A DNA stretch of 64,000 bases from Petrosia ficiformis. Its lineage: Eukaryota > Porifera > Demospongiae > Haplosclerida > Petrosiidae. A model generated the notes under the pieces. It was not told the origin of the DNA. It ran no database searches and was given only the letters and a program-made list of their open reading frames with translations. Location: assembly GCA_947044365.1 (NCBI GenBank), contig OX345646.1, positions 5,447,178-5,511,177 of the forward strand, written 5' to 3'. Of this stretch, positions 31,964-47,500 are shown in pieces. The stretch's first letter is position 1, and each line of letters opens with the position of its first letter. The translations under genes and the position numbers were made by a program.

Positions 31964-34900
31964 ATGACACGTAGAGAGAACAGAGATGAATACGACCGTC
32001 TTTGTCGTCTGATTCAGAGATGGAACGACAAGAGAGTCGAATTGTTCGAGATATCACTCCCAAATGAGGTTAGAAATATCTTTCTGTTTCAGTAAATAAT
32101 TATCATTTTGTTAGTGAGAATGTAAAACCAAGTATATATATATATATATAATTATGTGTGTATACATTATATATATATATATATAATTATATAATTATAT
32201 ATACGAATATATATAATTATATATAATTATAATTATAATAATTATAATATATAATAATTATAATTATGTAATGTTATGTAATTAATTTTTATATAATTAA
32301 GTTCACAATAATTATTATGCGTCTAGTAGTGTTTGATGATGTTTTACACACAGACCCACTGAAAGGGGGAGTGGGTTACAATGAACAAAGAAAGGTGTTC
32401 GTGCAGTGTCGTACCAATCATTCATTTACAAGGTGTCCCTTTATTCAGTATAATTTATAATACAAACAAATTACTCACCACACCCATCATGTCTAGTAGT
32501 GTTTGATGATGTTTTACACACAGACCCACTGAAAAGGGGAGTGGGACAATGAACAAAGAAAGGTGCTCTTGCAATGTTCTACCAACCATTCAAATTATTC
32601 ACCACACCCTTCATTAATTAATTTTAATTTTCAGGCTCCACCATCTTTATCTTTCAGCAGATTATATTATATAATTATATATAATTATGTGTCATTATTC
32701 AGTAATCCTATTATACTCTGTATAAGTACAGTATATGTCAATAAAATGTCACCATACAGTAACAGTAATTATCTTAGTTCTACTGTCAGTATAGCATAGT
32801 AATTACTGTCTCACTACTGTGGTGTTCAATTGACAAGTATATCAATTACTCTCAAAACTACTAATTACTGAGTAATTACTGTACTGTATGGTGACTTTTT
32901 ATTGACATGTACTGTATAATTATGTGACATACGTACAATGATTAACCCTCTAATCCACTAAGGCAGTTCTTGCTTGAGTCATTGACTAAGCCCTCTCTCT
33001 CTCTCAAAATTACTAATCAGTATAGTGCTTGTAAATGTTCTCTGTATGTTATTCAATAACTCAACCCCACTTCAATATGATGAGCATTCCACTTCTTCAT
33101 TTATGATATTTTGGACACACTAAATTAATTATAGTTATACATGTATATATATATATATATTACTCTATTTGTGACAACACCATACACCTAATAAGTTATG
33201 ATTACCTTTGAATACTATATAGAACAAACAAAGTTTGTATTTTGATGATCTTCCATATTATTGAATTTAGTAAGCTCAATATAGAAATTTATCCATCAGT
33301 TCACTTTAAAATGTAATTAATCATAATATTGTGTACATAACAGTCTCTTGTGTTTCATATTCACACACACATGTGTACACATACACACCAATGTACTGTA
33401 TAAGTGTGTATATATAAAACGACAGCCATTTGATGTGGTTAGGCATATATTTTGTATATACACCTCGTAAAAAATCAATTTACAGTATATGTCAATAAAA
33501 AGTCACCATACAGTACAGTAATTACTCAGTAGTTTCATTTCCACACTACAGTAGTTCAACAGTAGTTTTGACAGTAATTGATATACTTGTCAATTGAACA
33601 CCACAGTAGTGAGACAGTAATTACTATACTATACTGACAGTAGAACTAAGATAATTACTGTTACTGTATGGTGACATTTTATTAACATATACTGTAGTTT
33701 ATAAATCATGCTGGTGTTCAGAGGTTTGTGTGGATGTAGCCCTTAGCACTATGGGCCTTGGTTTATGTCCTCCATAGCAGGTGGTATATATATCTGGTGT
33801 ACATAGCTCCTGGTAGTATGGTTTACATATCAGTGTTATAGTTATAGTGTGTCTGGTTTCTCAAACTTATAATTTAGTTTATGTAATTAACTAAAATAAT
33901 ATTAGGCTTACTAAAAGGGTTTCAGTTTTAGTTAACTAATTAAAAGTGCCCATTATTGGCCAATTTTAATTTTAGTTAGTTATAGTTATTACAGTAGACT
34001 TGTAATTTAGTTATAGTTTAGTTAACTAAAAGTCATAATACCTTACTAAAAAGGGTTTTAGTTATAGTTCGAAAACAACACTTACATACATGTATGAGAG
34101 TTATTGTTATATGATCGTACATGTATATGTATATCTTTAATGATACAGTTATAGACAATTGATATGTTTGAGGTTTTGTTATGATACATCGTATGATTCA
34201 ATTTGCTTGTTATAATCTCTATATGGCATGAAGATATTTCCCCATACTATAGCTATATCCTTGAGATGCTTAGCAATCCTTTTAGATTCGTGATCTGTAG
34301 ATTATTGTAAATGATAATTCTAACTGCATATACATGTGTATATACATCCATGTACTCAAAGATTGTGGGTTTTAGCTCACTTCATTAATTAATATGCCTA
34401 ATGAATGCACTAAAGTGCAGAACCCTCGCTAGCTACTGCTAGACAGCATGGCTTTAGAACAACATTGCCTAAGTAACCTATTGCAACAGCCAGGAACACA
34501 CCATTCGTATCAATACTAAGAAGTCAGTAGCACTCATGAATATGCAAATTATGGGGATAGCATGGCCATCAGATCTCTTGAGAACTAGTGAATTTCTGGA
34601 CAAAACTTCACAAATAGCTGTATAAACACTCATTAGGACGATAGACAAAGCCCAAGAAACAAAGCTTCAAAGAGACAATAGTTAGTGTTTCAGTGTTTTC
34701 TGCTGGCATCAGCAAAAACGATAACATTTCAAGATGGCGACAGATCGATGAGAATTTACACGGCTGTTTCTCTGCAACGGGACGAGTTCAGAACAAATCG
34801 CTTTTATTTCCTACCTGTCACTATACCAGTATTCTGCAGATATGCTCAGAATACAGTAAGACCTTGCAGTTGTGGAGATCAAGCGGTAACACACAGACAC

Positions 34901-37900
34901 ACACACACACACCAGAAGACTACTATAACCCTCCGCCTACGCGCTCGGGTTAATTAGGCAATACTATGATTATCATAAAATACAGTATATGTCAATAAAA
35001 CGTCACCATACAGTACAGTAATTACTCAGTAGTTTCATTTCCACACTACAGTAGTTCAACAGTAGTTTTAACAGTAATTGGTATACTTGACCACAGTAGT
35101 GATACAGTAATTACTATACTATACTGACAGTAGAACTAAGATAATTACTATTACTGTATGGTGACATTTTATTAACATATACTGTACTTGTCAATTGAAC
35201 ACCACAGTAGTGAGACAGTAATTACTATACTATACTGACAGTAGAACTAAGATAATTACTGTTACAGCATTTTATTAACATATACTGTACTTGTCAATTG
35301 AACACCAGAGTAGTGAGACAGTAATTACTATACTATACTGACAGTAGAACTAAGATAATTACTGTTACTGTATGGTGACATTTTATTAACATATACTGTA
35401 CTTGTCAATTGAACACCAGAGTAGTGAGACAGTAATTACTATACTATACTGACAGTAGAACTAAGATAATTACTGTTACTGTATGGTGACATTTTATTAA
35501 CATATACTGTACTTGTCAATTGAACACCACAGTAGTGAGACAGTAATTACTATACTATACTGACAGTAGAACTAAGATAACTGTTACTGTATGGTGACAT
35601 ATACTGTATGTCTACATTGAACTGATGTTGCTTTCACTAAAAATGCTAAAATTACTACTTGCAAACAATAATATATCCCTATATCGTAGTAACCTCTGGC
35701 TTTAGTTTGGAATGACTAACAATCTTTTTACCTGTACCGTTTTCATATAATTATCCTTCCTGTTCTTTTGTGTATATTAAATTTCAATCCATTGCTTCAT
35801 TATTGAGTTACAGTATAATCATGTATTAACCTTATGATATTAAACTATACACTATAGTACATATAAGTTATTGAGTTACAGTATAATCATGTATTAACCT
35901 TATGACATTAAACTGTACACTATAGTACATATAAGTTATTGAGTTACAGTATAATCATGTATTAACCTTATGACATTTAACTATACACTATAGTACATGT
36001 AGGTAGGTACATTTATCATGAATGTGAATCTATTCATAATTAATATTTAATTATATAATTATATTATTTATTTATTAATTAGCGTCATGAGTTTGGAGGT
36101 GTTATGAAATTCTATTTCCAGTATGAGGGAATTGATGGACAGAAAGTAGCTACTAAATGCATTCGTGTGTCCAATACTGCGACTGTTGATGACGTTATTG
36201 AAATACTGGTTCAAAAGTTTCGGCCTGATTTGAAGATGTTAACTAATCTTCATTCATATGCTCTGTATGAAATACATAACGACAAATCAGGAACTGGTAA
36301 TTATCGTTGATGTGTTTATCAATAATATATATCTATCTACCATTTACATATCTTTTTATCATCTATCTATAATTATATCATCTATCTATTTCATCCATTT
36401 ATCCTTCATTTACCGTCCATCCTTCTCTACATCCATCCATTCATCCATCCATTCATCCATCCATCCATCCATTCATTTACCATCCATCCTTTTATACATC
36501 CATCCATTCATCCATCCATTTATTCATCCATCCATTCATCCATCCATCCTTCTATACATCCATCCATTCACTTACCATCCATCCTTCTATACATCCATCC
36601 ATTCATCCATCCATTTATTCATCCATCCATTCATCCATCCATCCTTCTATACATCCATCCATTCACTTACCATCCATCCTTCTATACATCCATCCATTCA
36701 TCCATCCATTCATTCATTTATTCATCCATCCATTCATCCATCCATCCATCCTTCTATACATCCATCCATTCACTTACTATCCATCCTTCTATACATTCAT
36801 CCATTCATCCATCCATCCTTCTATACATCCATCCATCCATTAATCCTTCATTTATTCATCCATCTATTAATCCATCCATTCATTCATCCATTTGTCTCTT
36901 CATCTATCCATCCATCCATGCATACATCCATTCATCCATCCATCCTTCTATACATCCATTCATTCACTTACCATCCATCCTTCTATACATCCATCCATTC
37001 ATCCATCCATTCATCCATCCATTCATTTATTCATCCATCCATTCATCCATCCATCAATCTATCTCATTATATTATAATATAAACAGTTAATTTTATTATA
37101 ATGAGATGATTTAATTATTGTTTTCTAATATTTCCTTTCACCATATATGGAATTATGAATGACACACCTTTACATATACATTATAATACATTACATGTAT
37201 TTGAATTATGAATGACACACCTTTACGTATACATTATAATACATTACATGTATTTGAATTATGAATGACACACCTTTACGTATACATTATAATACATTAC
37301 ATGTATTTGAATTATGAATGACACACCTTTACATATACATTATAATACATTACATGTATTTGAATTATGAATGACACACCTTTACGTATACATTATAATA
37401 CATTACATGTATTTGAATTATGAATGACACACCTTTACATACATGTATACATTATAATACATTACATGTATATATATAATTAATTTTAATATACATTTTG
37501 AATGATTATATATGTGCATGTATTTATTCATGATGTGTTTGGGACAATGGATGGATGAATAGATGGATGAATGGATGGATGGATGGAAGGATGCATGAAT
37601 GGATGGATGCAGTGATGAATGGATGGATTGATGCATGAATGGATGGATGCATGGATGGATGGATGCATGAATGGATGGATGCATGGAAGCATGAATGGAT
37701 GGAGTGGATGAATACATGTAGTATGTACTATATAGTGTATATCGCAAGGATAATACTCATCCATCCATACATCTATTGCATTCATCTATCCATTCATCTA
37801 TCCATATATACATACATATATACATACATGTACATACATGCATACGATCATACATGCATATATACATTTACATACAATGTACATACACAATGTACATACA

Positions 37901-37975
37901 TACTACATAGTACATACATACATACATACATACACACTGTACATACATACATACATACATACATACATACATACA

Positions 37976-38006
<31 letters not shown>

Positions 38007-38468
38007 GCCTCTGTACTAACATTGAATTATCAACTTTCATAGCTACCTGATATATCATGTTTCAGATCAGTCTGGTGTACCTCTCACCTTGTAGATATGA
38101 AAACATATATAACATTCTTTTATCTGATATACCACACTCAGTAATAGCTGTGTGTTCATATGTAAACACTCACTTGCATAAATAATTTGAAAAATGTTTG
38201 AAATGCTGTAGTTTGTATTACCATCTGGTAGAAGATTCCATAGTACATAGTCTGAAATTGATATTTCCTGGATATGTACATATGTACATGTGTACATGTA
38301 CATGTACATGTACATGTACATACACGTACATGTACATACATACGTACGTACATACATGCATACATACATACATACATGTACATGTACGTACATGTACATA
38401 CATGTACATACATATACATGTACATACACGTACATGTACATACATACATATGTACATACATACATATG

Positions 38469-38502
<34 letters not shown>

Positions 38503-41500
38503 CATACATACATACTTACGTACGTACATACATACATGTACATGTACATATATGCATATACATGTACATGTACATGTAGATTAAGGCATTCATTCATCCA
38601 AGTAATTATGTGTATCCATAATTACATATATATACAGCTTTGAACTCAATTAGCCGAGTACCAACTAAGCATAATTTGTGTGTATACATGTACATGTATA
38701 TATACATGTATGTACATGTACATGTCATGTATGTAAATTTACATGTGCATGTAAATTTACATGTATGTACATGTACATGTACATGTATGTGTTTCAAGAC
38801 AAAGGTTAGCTTGTAAACAACAGATGATAATCATGTCATTGTTTATAATAGAAGAATGTGTTGACTTAATTATAAGTCATAATTTCACTGTAAATACATA
38901 TATACATACATAATATACATACATGTACATTGACTACATTCATACATGTACATACATACAGTACAGGGTATACTTGTCAATTGAACACCACAGTAGTGAG
39001 ATAGTAATTACTATACTATACGACAGTTGAACTAAGATAATTACTTTTACCGTATGGTGACATTTTATTAACATATACTGTGCATACATTCATACTTACA
39101 TACATACATACACACATGCATACATTCATCCATCCATTCATCTATCCATCCATCCATCCATCCATCCATCCATTCATCCATCCATTCATCCATCCATTCA
39201 TCCATCCATTCATCCATCCATTCATCCATTCATTCATCCATCCATTCATCCATTCATTCATCCATCCATCCATTCATCCATTCATTTATCCATTAATCCA
39301 TTCATCTATTCATCTATCCTTTAGCAAAGGTCTAATCTATTTCATTTTAAAAAAAATTATTTCTTTTCTATAGAAGTGAGAAAAATGGACAGCAATGATA
39401 AACCTTTATTAGCAATGTTGAAATGGTCTAAAGGTGATCGTGAAGGGCGGTTCCTTTTGAGAAACGAGTTCAAATCAATCTCATTTCCACACTCCAAAGA
39501 AAACCGAACGTCTGCCGCAAAGAAAGAGAAAAGGAGTCCAAAACAAAGGAAGAAAGCAAAGAACAAAAAATACGGTGCTAAAGATGACATCTTAAAAGAA
39601 GGAAGAGATGATTATATCTTTGAATCAAAAGATATAGATGGGACTACAGAGAGAGAAACCATCGCTGAATCGCTTTATCAAGTCTATCCTCCATCACGAT
39701 TCACTCGTAGTATTACCAATCCCGATATTGTCAGGAAACTTTGGAATAGTACTTCCGACAAGAAACTACGTAGTTCTTTCCAAGCTATAGACGAAGAACT
39801 ATGACAGTGTGCCGATACTTACCGATTCTTTACTACCTGAAATGCCAGTTAAAACTATTCTAGCAACGAAAGATGACACAGCCCTACAGATTGTTCGAAA
39901 TACTGTTGAAAAATTCGGTCTTGTTGACCCCGACGATTTCTGTCTCGTAGAGGTAACTCTACCTTCTGTTGATGTTAGTAATCCTCATGTTTCTGGGAGA
40001 GTGGAACTGCATGAGCGAGTACTACAAGATGAAGAATGTCCGGTACTTCTTCATACTCGTTGGTCATTAGGGGAATCTGGTTACTTGAACCATAACCCAA
40101 TCCAGTTCCAGCTACGAAGACGAAACAGTTTTCGAAATGGACTCAAAATTCCAAATACCGATATGTTGCCTTCGCATTCAAGTAAGCATGTTACACCAGC
40201 CCTTGTGCAACTATCACATTCTACAAATGAAACCCATGGACACAAGAGATACACAATTTCTTCCTTCCCCATTGAAATCGGTAGTTACGTTTCGCTTCTT
40301 GACTCTAAAAGTTTTATATTTCTCACATCTCCTGGAATATGTCCTCGTCATTGTATTATATCTACCACTCCCATGAATACGTATACGATATCTCCTCTTG
40401 ATCGGAAGGCTGTTGTTTTTGTTAATAATCAGAGAATTTATCAAACTGCACATCTCCCTGTGAATTCTCTCATTCATTTAGGAGATCGTGAGGTGTTTAG
40501 TTTCGTCGTGTCTAATTCGCCCGTTCATTTTCGTTCCAGCTCAGCACTAACTGGAGAACATGAGATTGAAAATGGATCAAAGCTACTTGGAAAGGCGTAT
40601 TCAACTGATAATTTGGCACCACCTAGCAATAATGTAAGGGACTATTCAATACTACCTAGGGGGGCTTTAATTAGAATAATTAAATATTTTTCACTATTTT
40701 ATTTATTCCTAAATCACTGTGTGTCTGCGTACATGTATGACAGTACATACATGTATACAGGTACATGACAGTACACATACATGTACATGTACATATACAT
40801 GTACATGTACATCACAAGTCATATACATGTACATCTATCACAGTACACATAACAGTACACACACATGTACATGTACATGTGTGTGTACATGTACATGACA
40901 CTATGCATACATGTACAATACATTATATGTATGTGTACTGTCATGTACACGTACATACACAATGTATATGTGTACTGTCATGTACACGTACATACACAAT
41001 GTATATGTGTACTGTCATGTACACGTACATACACAATGTATATGTGTACTGTCATGTACATGTACATGATGTTCTTCTATAGGATGTTGTTTTGAATAAC
41101 AAAGGTCATAATCGTACTGTATCTGAACACACACTTAAAGGCGAAGGAGAAGCTGTTCGTGTTGTTACAATGGAAGAGATAGAGAAAGAAGATCAGTTTG
41201 ATCTCACTGGTGAAGACATAGACTCAGTAACAAATATTACAACTACTAGAGTGAGTATGATATTCAACTCTGTAAATTAGTTGCTATGGTTACACTACTT
41301 CCCCAGTAACAAATATTACTAATACTAGAGTGAGTACTATCTTGTCATATTTAACTCTGTAAATAAGTTGCTATGGTTACGCTACTTGCCTGCATTTGGT
41401 GTTTATTAATACTTCGGTCAACCTGTTGCCATGGTTACAGCGTCTGTACCTGCTTTCTCAATACATAATAACATGTATATTTCTCTTGTCAATTTGTTGC

Positions 41501-44500
41501 CATAGTTACAATGGATGTATCTTTTAATAGCAATTGTAATATATACCAGTGTTATTGGATAAGGTCTTATGGCACTCCATTGGCCCAAAGAGCTTCTTAT
41601 TTGGCACTGCACAGTTCTCTCTTTGAGCCAGATGGTGCAGTTAATTATGATTATATTGCATTAACTCTTAGTTAATTGCCTCAAGATGTATTCCCAATGG
41701 TGCACACACTAACCATTGTTGAGCCAATTTGGCCCATGCTTCAAAATGTATCAAAAACTATGATGTATATAGTATTCTTAATATGTTGTTATATTCTATA
41801 GGGTACTAAAAAGCGTCACAACTCTGCTCCACATAGCGGAGACCCTCAATTCTTGGAAGAAACTCCAGAAAGTGAACTTGCAGTACTACCAGCCTCTATC
41901 ACTTTTTCACAACAGAGTGAATCAACTCTTCTGCAGCGATTGATATCAGAAGTGAACGGCTGTGTTTTAGAATTTAAATTAGCCCCAGCTTATGCATTGT
42001 ATATGGTAGCCAGACACCATCTATCCTCAGAGTTTCATCCAGAACCAACTCGACATCAGTCTCTAATACAAATGTTGAAATCTACTTGTTCATATACCAA
42101 AAGAACTGTTAAAGTAAACTACTATAAATACATCTACCTGTACATATATACATACATACATACATACATACATACATACATACATACATACTGTACATAC
42201 ATACATACATACTGTACATACATACATACATACATACATACATACATACACACATGTACATACATACAAACATACATACATACAAACATACATACTGTAC
42301 AATGTACATACATGTACATACAGTACATACATACATACATACATGTACATACAATGTACATACATACATACATACAGTACATACATACATACATACATGT
42401 ACATACATACATACATACATACATACATACATACATACATACATACATACATACATACATACATACATACATAAGTACATCCATTATACCATATATACAT
42501 CCATTATACCATATATACATGTACATCCATTATACCATATATACAACTGTACATCCATTATACCATATATACATCCATTATACCATATATACAACTGTAC
42601 ATCCATTATACCATATATACATCCATTATACCATATATACAACTGTACATCCATTATACCATATATACATCCATTGTATCAATATTTCTATAGGATAGTA
42701 AAAGTATACCAGGAGCCTTAGCATTTTGGTTATCCAACACATCAGAACTTCTACACTTCCTTCGTCGTGATTATCGTCTCTCCATGTTTGCACACGAATA
42801 TGAGAATACACTAACTAGTATCATACATATGGCTTATAAACATTTCACTGAATTCATGGTGAGTTCACAATAGAGTAATAACAGACAGACAGACAGACAG
42901 ACAGACGTGAATACAAGAGTATAAGCTTGTAAACACTTCACTGAATTTCACAATAGAGTAATGACGGACAGACAGACAAACAGACGTGAATATGAGAATA
43001 CACTGACTCGTATAATACATGTACATATACTACAGCACAACATTGCATATTTAAAATAGCTTCACTTTTTTAGTCACGCACACTATTATGTAATCTTGGG
43101 AGCCACCTGTTAGGGAGGCTCTGTTTGTAGTAGTGAATGTAGGTTATAGAATAACGAACATGAAAAGGTGGACATGCACGAGTAGACAAGTATATAGTGT
43201 GCCAATGATAGCCACTTAAAAATATAAACACCTTAATTAATATTGTAATAATTATACCAAGTATCAGAGATTAAATATCAATGAACATCTATATATATAT
43301 ATCACATCCTACTCAAAACAACTATTAACTAATCAAATGACAGTTGTATTTTAGTGCAGGTACTGTACTGTACTATACTACATGTATACTGTACTATACT
43401 GAGTTGTAATGTACTATATTGTACTATACTGTACTATACTGTACTCATACTGAGTTGTATTGTATCATACTGTACTGTACTATACTGTAGTAACTGTACT
43501 GTACCAGTGTTCTGCCCAGGATATTTAGAATGGTGGTTGGATTCTACTATGCATTTAGTGCTGTTTATCCAGTTTATACTTAATTCTGTCTCAGTAGCCT
43601 ATATATGTATTATCTGAGAGGTGGTTAATTTATCTAAGAGGTGGTTAATTCATCTGAGAGGTGGTTATTCCCGACCAGTGCCGACCAGTGCCGACCAGTG
43701 TGGGCAGAACACTGCTGTACTATACTGTACTATACTGAGCTGTAATGTACTATACTGTACTATACTGTACTATACTGTACTCATACTGAGTTGTAATGTA
43801 CTGTATTGTACTATACTGTACTATACTGTACTCATACTGAGTTGTAATGTACTGTATTGTACTGTACTGTACTATACTATACTATACTGAGCTGTAATGT
43901 ACTGTACACTGTACTATTCTGAGCTGTAATGTACTGTATTGTACTATACTGTACTCATACTGAGTTGTAATGTACTGTATCATACTGTACTCAATTTAAT
44001 AGGGGATGCATTAATTTTCCTCTTTAATTATTTATAAACACATACATGTACTTATTACAAACAGGTTTGTGAAATAGGTGTCTTCCTGTCAGCATTCCTG
44101 AGCGAGTCCCCTGAGGCCGATAGAGAAGATATCATTTTAGAAAGACTTGATGATAAAGACTTAACTTCACAAGAACCTGATGTTGTTCCTCATGGCGTAC
44201 TAACTCGTCAAGCCAGTTTAGTGAGCTATTACTGGTCAGCTGCTGGTACACGGATTACACGTAAAGGGCGTCCTACATTGGGTAATATTTTATCAACTCT
44301 CAAAGCTGCAGTATCTTTGTTACATCAATGTCGTGTTAATACCACCTTATCAATCTTGATATTCAATTTATTATTTCGTTATATATCTATGAGATTATTT
44401 AACAAATTGATAACTGAATCAAAATACTGTACCAGGGCAACTGGACAAAGACTTGTGAGGAGACTAGATCGATTAAAAGCATGGGCACTGAAAGAAAACC

Positions 44501-47500
44501 TCAAGATGTCCGCTGAAGATCATCTTACCACTATTGTACAGGTATGTTATACTGTACTATATAGTGTATAGTTTAATATCATAAGGTTAATACATGATTA
44601 TACTGTAACTCAATAACTTATATGTACTATAGTGTATAGTTTAATGTCATGAGGTTAATACATGATTATACTGTAACTCAATAACTTATATGTACTATAG
44701 TGTATAGTTTAATATCATAAGGTTAATACATGATTATACTGTAACTCAATAACTTATATGTACTATAGTGTATAGTTTAATATCATAAGGTTAATACATG
44801 ATTATATTCATAGGCAGGAAAGCTCTTGCAAGCATCCAAGAAGAATCCCGATGATGTTCAATTGATTCATAGTATGTGTCACAAATTAAATTCAAGACAA
44901 GTTGCTGCTCTCCTTAGTAATTACGAATCAACCGAAGGAGAAGGTTCTGTGAATCAAACCATTGAAGAACAGTTGATTAGTTTAGGTGAGTAGGAAAAGT
45001 GTTCATCCCATCACTTTGATCACCTTCCCTTTCCTCATCCTCCCTTATCTCACCCTGTCTTACCTCACTCTACCTTTCCTCACCCTCCCATACTTCACCC
45101 TCCCTTACCACACCCTCCCTCACCTCATTCTTTCTTACCACACCCCTCCCTTACCTCACTCTCCTACATCACCCTCCCTTACCACACCCTACCTCTCCTC
45201 ACTCTCCCTTACCACACCCTCCCTCACCTCATTCTTTCTTACCACACCCCTCCCTTACCTCACTCTCTCCTACATCACCCTCCCTTACCACACCCTACCT
45301 CTCCTCACTCTCCCTTACCACACCCTCCCTTACTTCACCCTTCCTTATGTCACCCTCCCCCTCCTCACCTTTCTTCTTAAATGTCTTATCAATCTTTGTA
45401 GCTCATACCAATGCTGATCAAGATCTCATATCTAATGGATTAGAGGTTCATCTTCAGGAAGACCCTAATTTAGAACTACCTTTTCTCATACCTGAACATG
45501 GATATTCTTGTGATATGATGAGGGGTGTACCTGTAGGCCTAGAAGAGTATCTTGAACCTGCTGTTCACACAGGTGAACAACATCTTCTTTTTAATAATAC
45601 ATACAAATGTACATACAGTATATGTCAATAAAAGGTCACCATACAGTACAGTAATTACTCAGTAGTTTCATTTCCACACTACAGTAGTTCAACATCAGTT
45701 TTGACAGTAATTGGTGTACTTGTCAATTGAACACCACAGTAGTGAGACAGTAATTACTATACTATATTGACAGTAGAACTAAGATAATTACTGTTACTGT
45801 ATGGTGACATTTTATTAACATAATTATACTGTACCAGAGTTACTATAGGAACTGTACAAAGATTGATGTTTTAGCTAACTATAACTAAAACCTCTTTTAT
45901 TGACTTTTAGTTAACTAAACTATAACTACATGTACATGTACATGTATATTAATGTGTTAAACATGTACTAAAATGAAGATTGGTCTATAATGAGCACTTT
46001 TAGATAACTGTAAAACCATTTCATTAAATGTTAAATTAACTAACTATTATTAGAAAAGATAAGAGATATTATCTATAACTCATTTATATATATATATATA
46101 TATGTATATAGGTTTATGTAATCTTGTGGTAACTAAGGATAGGTTGGGTTGCTGGGTACCTGCCCGTACGACCACATCAAACCAGAGGGAATCTCCTCTG
46201 AGCACTCAAGCTAGTAAGTTATAAACAGTTCTTGTGTTTGTCACATGACCTGCATGTATCTGCCCTAGTTGGTCACATGACCCATTTGCATGAGCACTCA
46301 AGCTAGTCAGTTATAAACAGTTATTGTGTTTGTCACATGACCTACATTTATCTGCCCTAGTTGGTCACATGACCTATTTGCATGAGCACTCAAGCTAGTA
46401 AGTTATAAACAGTTATGAACAGTTCTTGTGTTTGTCACATGACCTGCGAGTATCTTCCTTAGTTGGTCACATGACCCATTTGCATGAGCACTCAAGCTAG
46501 TATGTCATAAACAGTTCTTGTGTTTTTCACATGACATGCATGTATTTGGCCCAGTTTACATGATCCATTTGCATGTGCTTGTCACATGACCAAATGTTTT
46601 ACCTCTCAGGTACACAAATGAGTCAGACACTTCCGAAGAACTTTCCTCAAAACCCTTTTGCTGGAATTGACGAAAATGAGGTACATACATGTATGCTGTA
46701 AATCCTGAGTCCTGTAATCAGCGTATGGGTCTCTGGATTTACATGTACATGAAATTCATTCAATACTTTTGTAGATTCTGCGACCTCATTCTGCCATCAA
46801 TGTATCAGATAGTGGTTTAAGCTCTACAAGGATCTTTGCTGTAACACTTAGAAAAGGTTTTGACAAATCTCTGGGTATTAATATTTGTGAAGGAAAGGTA
46901 AGCTATAGACCATTGAGTTCTTTAGTGAAACCATTGAGTACTTTAGTGAAACCATTGGGTACTTTTGTGAAACCATTGGGTACTTTAGCGAAACCATTGG
47001 GTAATTTAGTGAAACCATTGGGTACTTTAGTGAAACCATTGGGTACTTTAGTGAAATCATTGGATACTTTAGTGAAACCATTGGGTACTTTAGTGTGAGT
47101 TTTAGAATAAGCTTAACATACATGTCATGTCATGTCATAATTATGTCCATATTAAAGTATTTTTGATCAATAATCTTGTCTGTGAAACTGTGAGCATTTT
47201 AATTATTAATCCTCTTCATATATTTTATATCTTTAGGTAAGATTTGGACATGAGGAACTCTGTATATTTATCAAGTCTTTGTCAGTTGGAGGACCCGCTG
47301 GACAGGTACAGGCGCTTATAAGATTTGAGTGGTTTACAGGGTACTGCCCACACTGGTCTGAGGTGGTCTGATGATCAGCACTCAGCACTCAGCCATTACT
47401 GGTCTAGTACTCAGAGTTTGTTTTTGCTATACCTTCTTTATGTTTGTGTGTAGATCACATGATCAATCACATGCATACTTCATTACCATGGCTACATAAA

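Noticed and set aside
34685..34957. Two overlapping 86-90-aa ORFs in afadin intron 1
   Set aside because: No domain, no splice signals in frame, and overlapping frames of equal length suggest chance.
36258..37082. 274-codon plus-strand ORF after afadin exon 2
   Set aside because: Runs from the exon end through the donor into the CATC array; the exon 3 RA-domain continuation shows the intron is spliced.
39755..39791. A 21-bp mini-intron (GTAGTT...CTATAG) to explain the afadin frame break
   Set aside because: It has GT-AG ends but removing 21 bp does not change the frame, so it cannot join the two halves.
43354..43890. Cys/Leu/Tyr repeat ORFs ([12 protein letters not shown] type)
   Set aside because: Translations of the TACTG array in afadin intron 6.
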